DNA from: Onchocerca volvulus
Taxonomy: Eukaryota; Nematoda; Chromadorea; Rhabditida; Onchocercidae
DNA: 64,000 bases
Assembly (NCBI GenBank): GCA_000499405.2
Contig: HG738139.1
Span: 5,108,616-5,172,615, forward strand
Direction of reading: 5' to 3'
Below, piece by piece: positions 61,052 through 64,000 of the stretch (its first letter is position 1; the number at the start of each line of letters is the position of its first letter). The position numbers and the translations under genes were made by a program. The notes under the pieces were generated by a model. That model worked only from the letters and a program-made list of their open reading frames with translations. It was not told the origin of the DNA and did not search any database.

Positions 61052-64000
61052 GAAAAGTAACATTATAACAGGTTTGAATTATGTCTGGAGAGCTTATCTC
61101 CTATCCAGCATTGTGTTTACTTGAGAATTATTTTCCAATTCTCTTAAATCTCATGAATGAAACAAAATAATGCTTAAGTCCGATTAATATGGATTATGCC
61201 TTAGTTTTTCTGGAATTTTTAATATATCAGAAAAGATTATCAAAAATTCTCATAACAGTGAAAGAGGTTGAAAAGTTATAATAATCACTGCAATTATCGG
61301 CTTAATAACAATACGATTATAAATAGCAATAATTTGTAGCAAATGAAAAAACTAATTTAAAAAAAAAAAATGCTTTAATCATTAATCAACTCGAGAGAAA
61401 GATAGCAGCTCTCATTTAAAATGTTACTTTTGTCAAAATATCTCTAAAATTTACTATGATTTTTCGTTTTTAAAGAAAAAAGAAAAAAAAACAAAATGCA
61501 ACCAATCTTTAAAGAAGAAAAAAGAAAGCATAACAATGTTTCGTTCTCTATTCAAAAACAAAAATATAATAAACGAAAATAATTTCAAAAAATTGAAACA
61601 GAATAAATTTCATAAAATTCTTAAAACTGTCAATATTTCTTATACTGAGTCATCTTTAAGAAACTTATTCATTATGCACTATTGGATTACTTCGACAAAA
61701 AAATTGTTTCGAAATCGAAAAAAAAAAAGAAAAAAATGAAATATATGATAGATTTCCAAATAATGCAACCCGATTGCTTTACCAAAGGACAAAAATGAAT
61801 GTTAGGAATAGCTAATCATTTATCTTTTTTTTTGCTTTTTTATTTTTGATTAAATGTAAGTATTATAAGTACAACATCTGAAAAATAGCCAGTAATTTTA
61901 AGAATTAAAAAGCGAAATTAATAACTTATTCTAAATCAATATGCAACTGAAACCTCAGCTATGCAACATTTCCGACTGAAAATTTTTTTTGATGGTACAG
62001 AGCTAAAAGAATGGAATTTCTAGAGTATTGATTTACTGAAATAAAAGCTGAATTCTGTCAAAATCTCTCTGTCCCTCTCAAACAAGTACATTTTAATTTC
62101 TCTGAGTGAACCATTACCATTATTGGAAACACGTTTTTTTGCTGATGGATGGGAAACAAAGTTAAATGGCTATGCATATCATATCAGTTACGCGTACGTG
62201 TCCTTCTGTTTTCAAGCCTATCTGTCTTCAGATTTGCGAAAATTACAACCTTGAAAATATCATTTCAAAATATTTGAACAGAAAGAAGCATTCATCGTTT
62301 CTCTGAAAAGTGTTGTTGAAAGAGTTGAGAAATTTGGAAAAGAAATGAAAATAAAGATGAAGTGAATAATTAATAATACAAAAATGATTGGGAAAGCAGA
62401 ATAAATAATAAATTGAACTGTAAAAAAATAATGCAAAATTTTATTCATTTTATAAATAATTTTGTCGGAATTTTAATAAATATTCCAATAATTCCACTTT
62501 ATACTCTGAAATATTTTTCAATTTTTAAGAAATGAAAATTTTATAATCAAACTAAAGCAGTATGTTTTAGTTAGATAGACTGATATGAAGTAGCCAAGAG
62601 GCAAGGCTTAGTTATAAGATATTTGTGCCAAGCACTCCGTATGCTCTGGCCTCGGGCACCTTTTCATTAAACTATCAAAAATGAACTGATAGATAAGAAG
62701 CATGAAGAGAAACATAAGCAATAAAGCAATAAACATTTGGCCAGAAAGAAAAATGAACAGATGAAGGAAGTAATAATTGGACATGATTAGATAAGAACTT
62801 ATTCAGAAGTTGTTAAATGGATGGAGAAGAAAGAGGATGGATGGAGTTAAGGAGGATATGATAGTTACTGATATGATAAAAATTTGATCACTTTATTGCA
62901 ATAAAATTGAAAAGAATATGATAAGGGATTAATCACTCTATTAAAATTAATTCTCTCGACCGTAGGCATACACAATTCAACGTCAAACCTCCGACAGAAG
63001 CGGTCAAATGGAGAATTTCGAGTTGGAAATTACAATCATTTCGTTTTATTTTAATATGCTTTAAACCGAAATAATGGATGCAACCATGGTAACAATGGTA
63101 TTAATGAAAGTTACCATGGAAAAGACTGGTAATGGGTCGAGAAAAATGAATACCTAAAGAAAATATAGCCGTAGGAAAACATGACATTTCTCAAACTTTT
63201 TCAAATTTCAAACTTCTTTGGATTACTTTGGGATATTGCTCGGTTGATAATTGAGAACACTCTAGAACGGAAGCAAACTTGGAGATATAAGAGAGTGAAT
63301 CCTACTTCCTTAGCTGTTAAACTTGTAAATTTTAATTATTTCGATAAAATTACAGCATTTAAAACTTACATTTAGCTAACTTACTTCAATCTTTGTTATT
63401 CAATTCTTTCCTCTCACTTCCTTTTCTAATAGTACTTTTTAAATGTACTTTACCACGGAAACTTAACTTTATGTAACTTTTAACTTTCATACTAAAAAAT
63501 GTATTATCGACTATTGAAAAAATAGTAATAATGATTAGTTTTTTTACGCTTTTACTCTTAAATACAGCATATTTCTCAAACTGAGCATATCCTTGGAATA
63601 TGTAGAAGAAAGATTAGTAACACTTCACGGAGAATGAAAAATTGGTATTCGATATTTCATACTTCCTCATCATTCTTTTCCATTGTTTTGCAACTCATTA
63701 TAATTCGCATAACAATATATATTTGGATAGCGGAAAAACTTGGCTTATTTCATATTTAATGAAATGAAAGAATAAAATTTAATTTCTATGAAAGTTTGAA
63801 TTATTCAAAAAATCAACGATGCGAGAAAAAATATTGAAAAATTATATTATATTCAACAAATTGTATAATTCAGAAAAGTAAAGAAATAAAAATATGCTCA
63901 AATTATTGAAGTTTCTGGAATTCGGAAAAAATATCTGTACCGAATTTTCTTTGCTTAAAAAAAAAAGAAAGTAAATTCTTTTTATTCATTCCTCAGATGA

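Larger units (their letters stand above)
57090..64000. other. region upstream of the accepted unc-103 exons, mostly non-coding
   Basis: Because exon 57089-56869 has no in-frame start, more unc-103 exons must lie upstream or the transcript starts within it. Two weak candidates are listed separately. The rest is AT-rich with T-runs (58020-58034, 59170-59193) and A-runs. A GC-richer hairpin-like spot lies at 62593-62657. No other gene was recognised. Confidence 0.45.

Noticed and set aside
1..64000. tRNA, spliced-leader RNA, rRNA or CRISPR array
   Set aside because: I looked for B-box sequences, the SL1 leader and regularly spaced repeats and saw none that qualify; the sequence is nuclear eukaryotic.

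Overview
The window is AT-rich eukaryotic DNA that reads as a nematode, most likely filarial, genome. Genes are intron-rich with short exons and TTTCAG-type acceptors. Several start codons sit just behind an acceptor-like site, as expected for spliced-leader trans-splicing. The proteins are nematode-like, notably an UNC-103/ERG potassium channel. A decayed Lon protease fragment of bacterial type lies in one intron and would fit the Wolbachia-to-nucleus transfers common in filarial worms. I cannot name the species.

Layout. Bases 648-4600 (minus): PALS1/MPP5-type MAGUK scaffold with L27, PDZ, SH3 and GUK regions, 10 exons. Bases 5170-8711 (plus): a divergent copy of the proteasome-lid deubiquitinase RPN11 with an intact JAMM active site, 7 exons, divergently arranged from the MAGUK. 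Bases 11278-17290 (minus): a rhotekin-like protein with a PH domain, 11 exons recovered; one of its introns carries the Lon-like fragment. From about 17.3 to 32.4 kb I find no convincing protein gene; there is a CA/CATA satellite, small repeats, a hairpin, a possible solo LTR at 30.5-31.0 kb and a dispersed repeat at 31.9-32.2 kb. Bases 32383-34916 (minus): eIF2B alpha, 7 exons. Bases 36279-38363 (plus): nuclear protein with a DEK C-terminal domain, a SWIB domain and an acidic tail, 6 exons, head-to-head with eIF2B alpha. Bases 41141-57089 (minus, 5' end open): ERG-type voltage-gated potassium channel, unc-103 ortholog, 16 exons. Its intron at 51641-53874 holds a decayed Helitron-type helicase framed by inverted repeats. 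From 57.1 kb to the end there are possible upstream exons and a cluster of CRE-like sites, otherwise AT-rich non-coding sequence.

The genes do not form one pathway. They cover epithelial polarity or junction scaffolding, proteasome function, Rho signalling, translation initiation, chromatin, and membrane excitability. The most interesting items are the divergent RPN11 with an apparently non-AG acceptor, the bacterial-type lon relic, the transposon relic and related repeats, and two triplets of CRE-like sites in the unc-103 locus. Exon limits were found by hand from reading frame, splice signals and remembered family sequences; no alignment or search was run.
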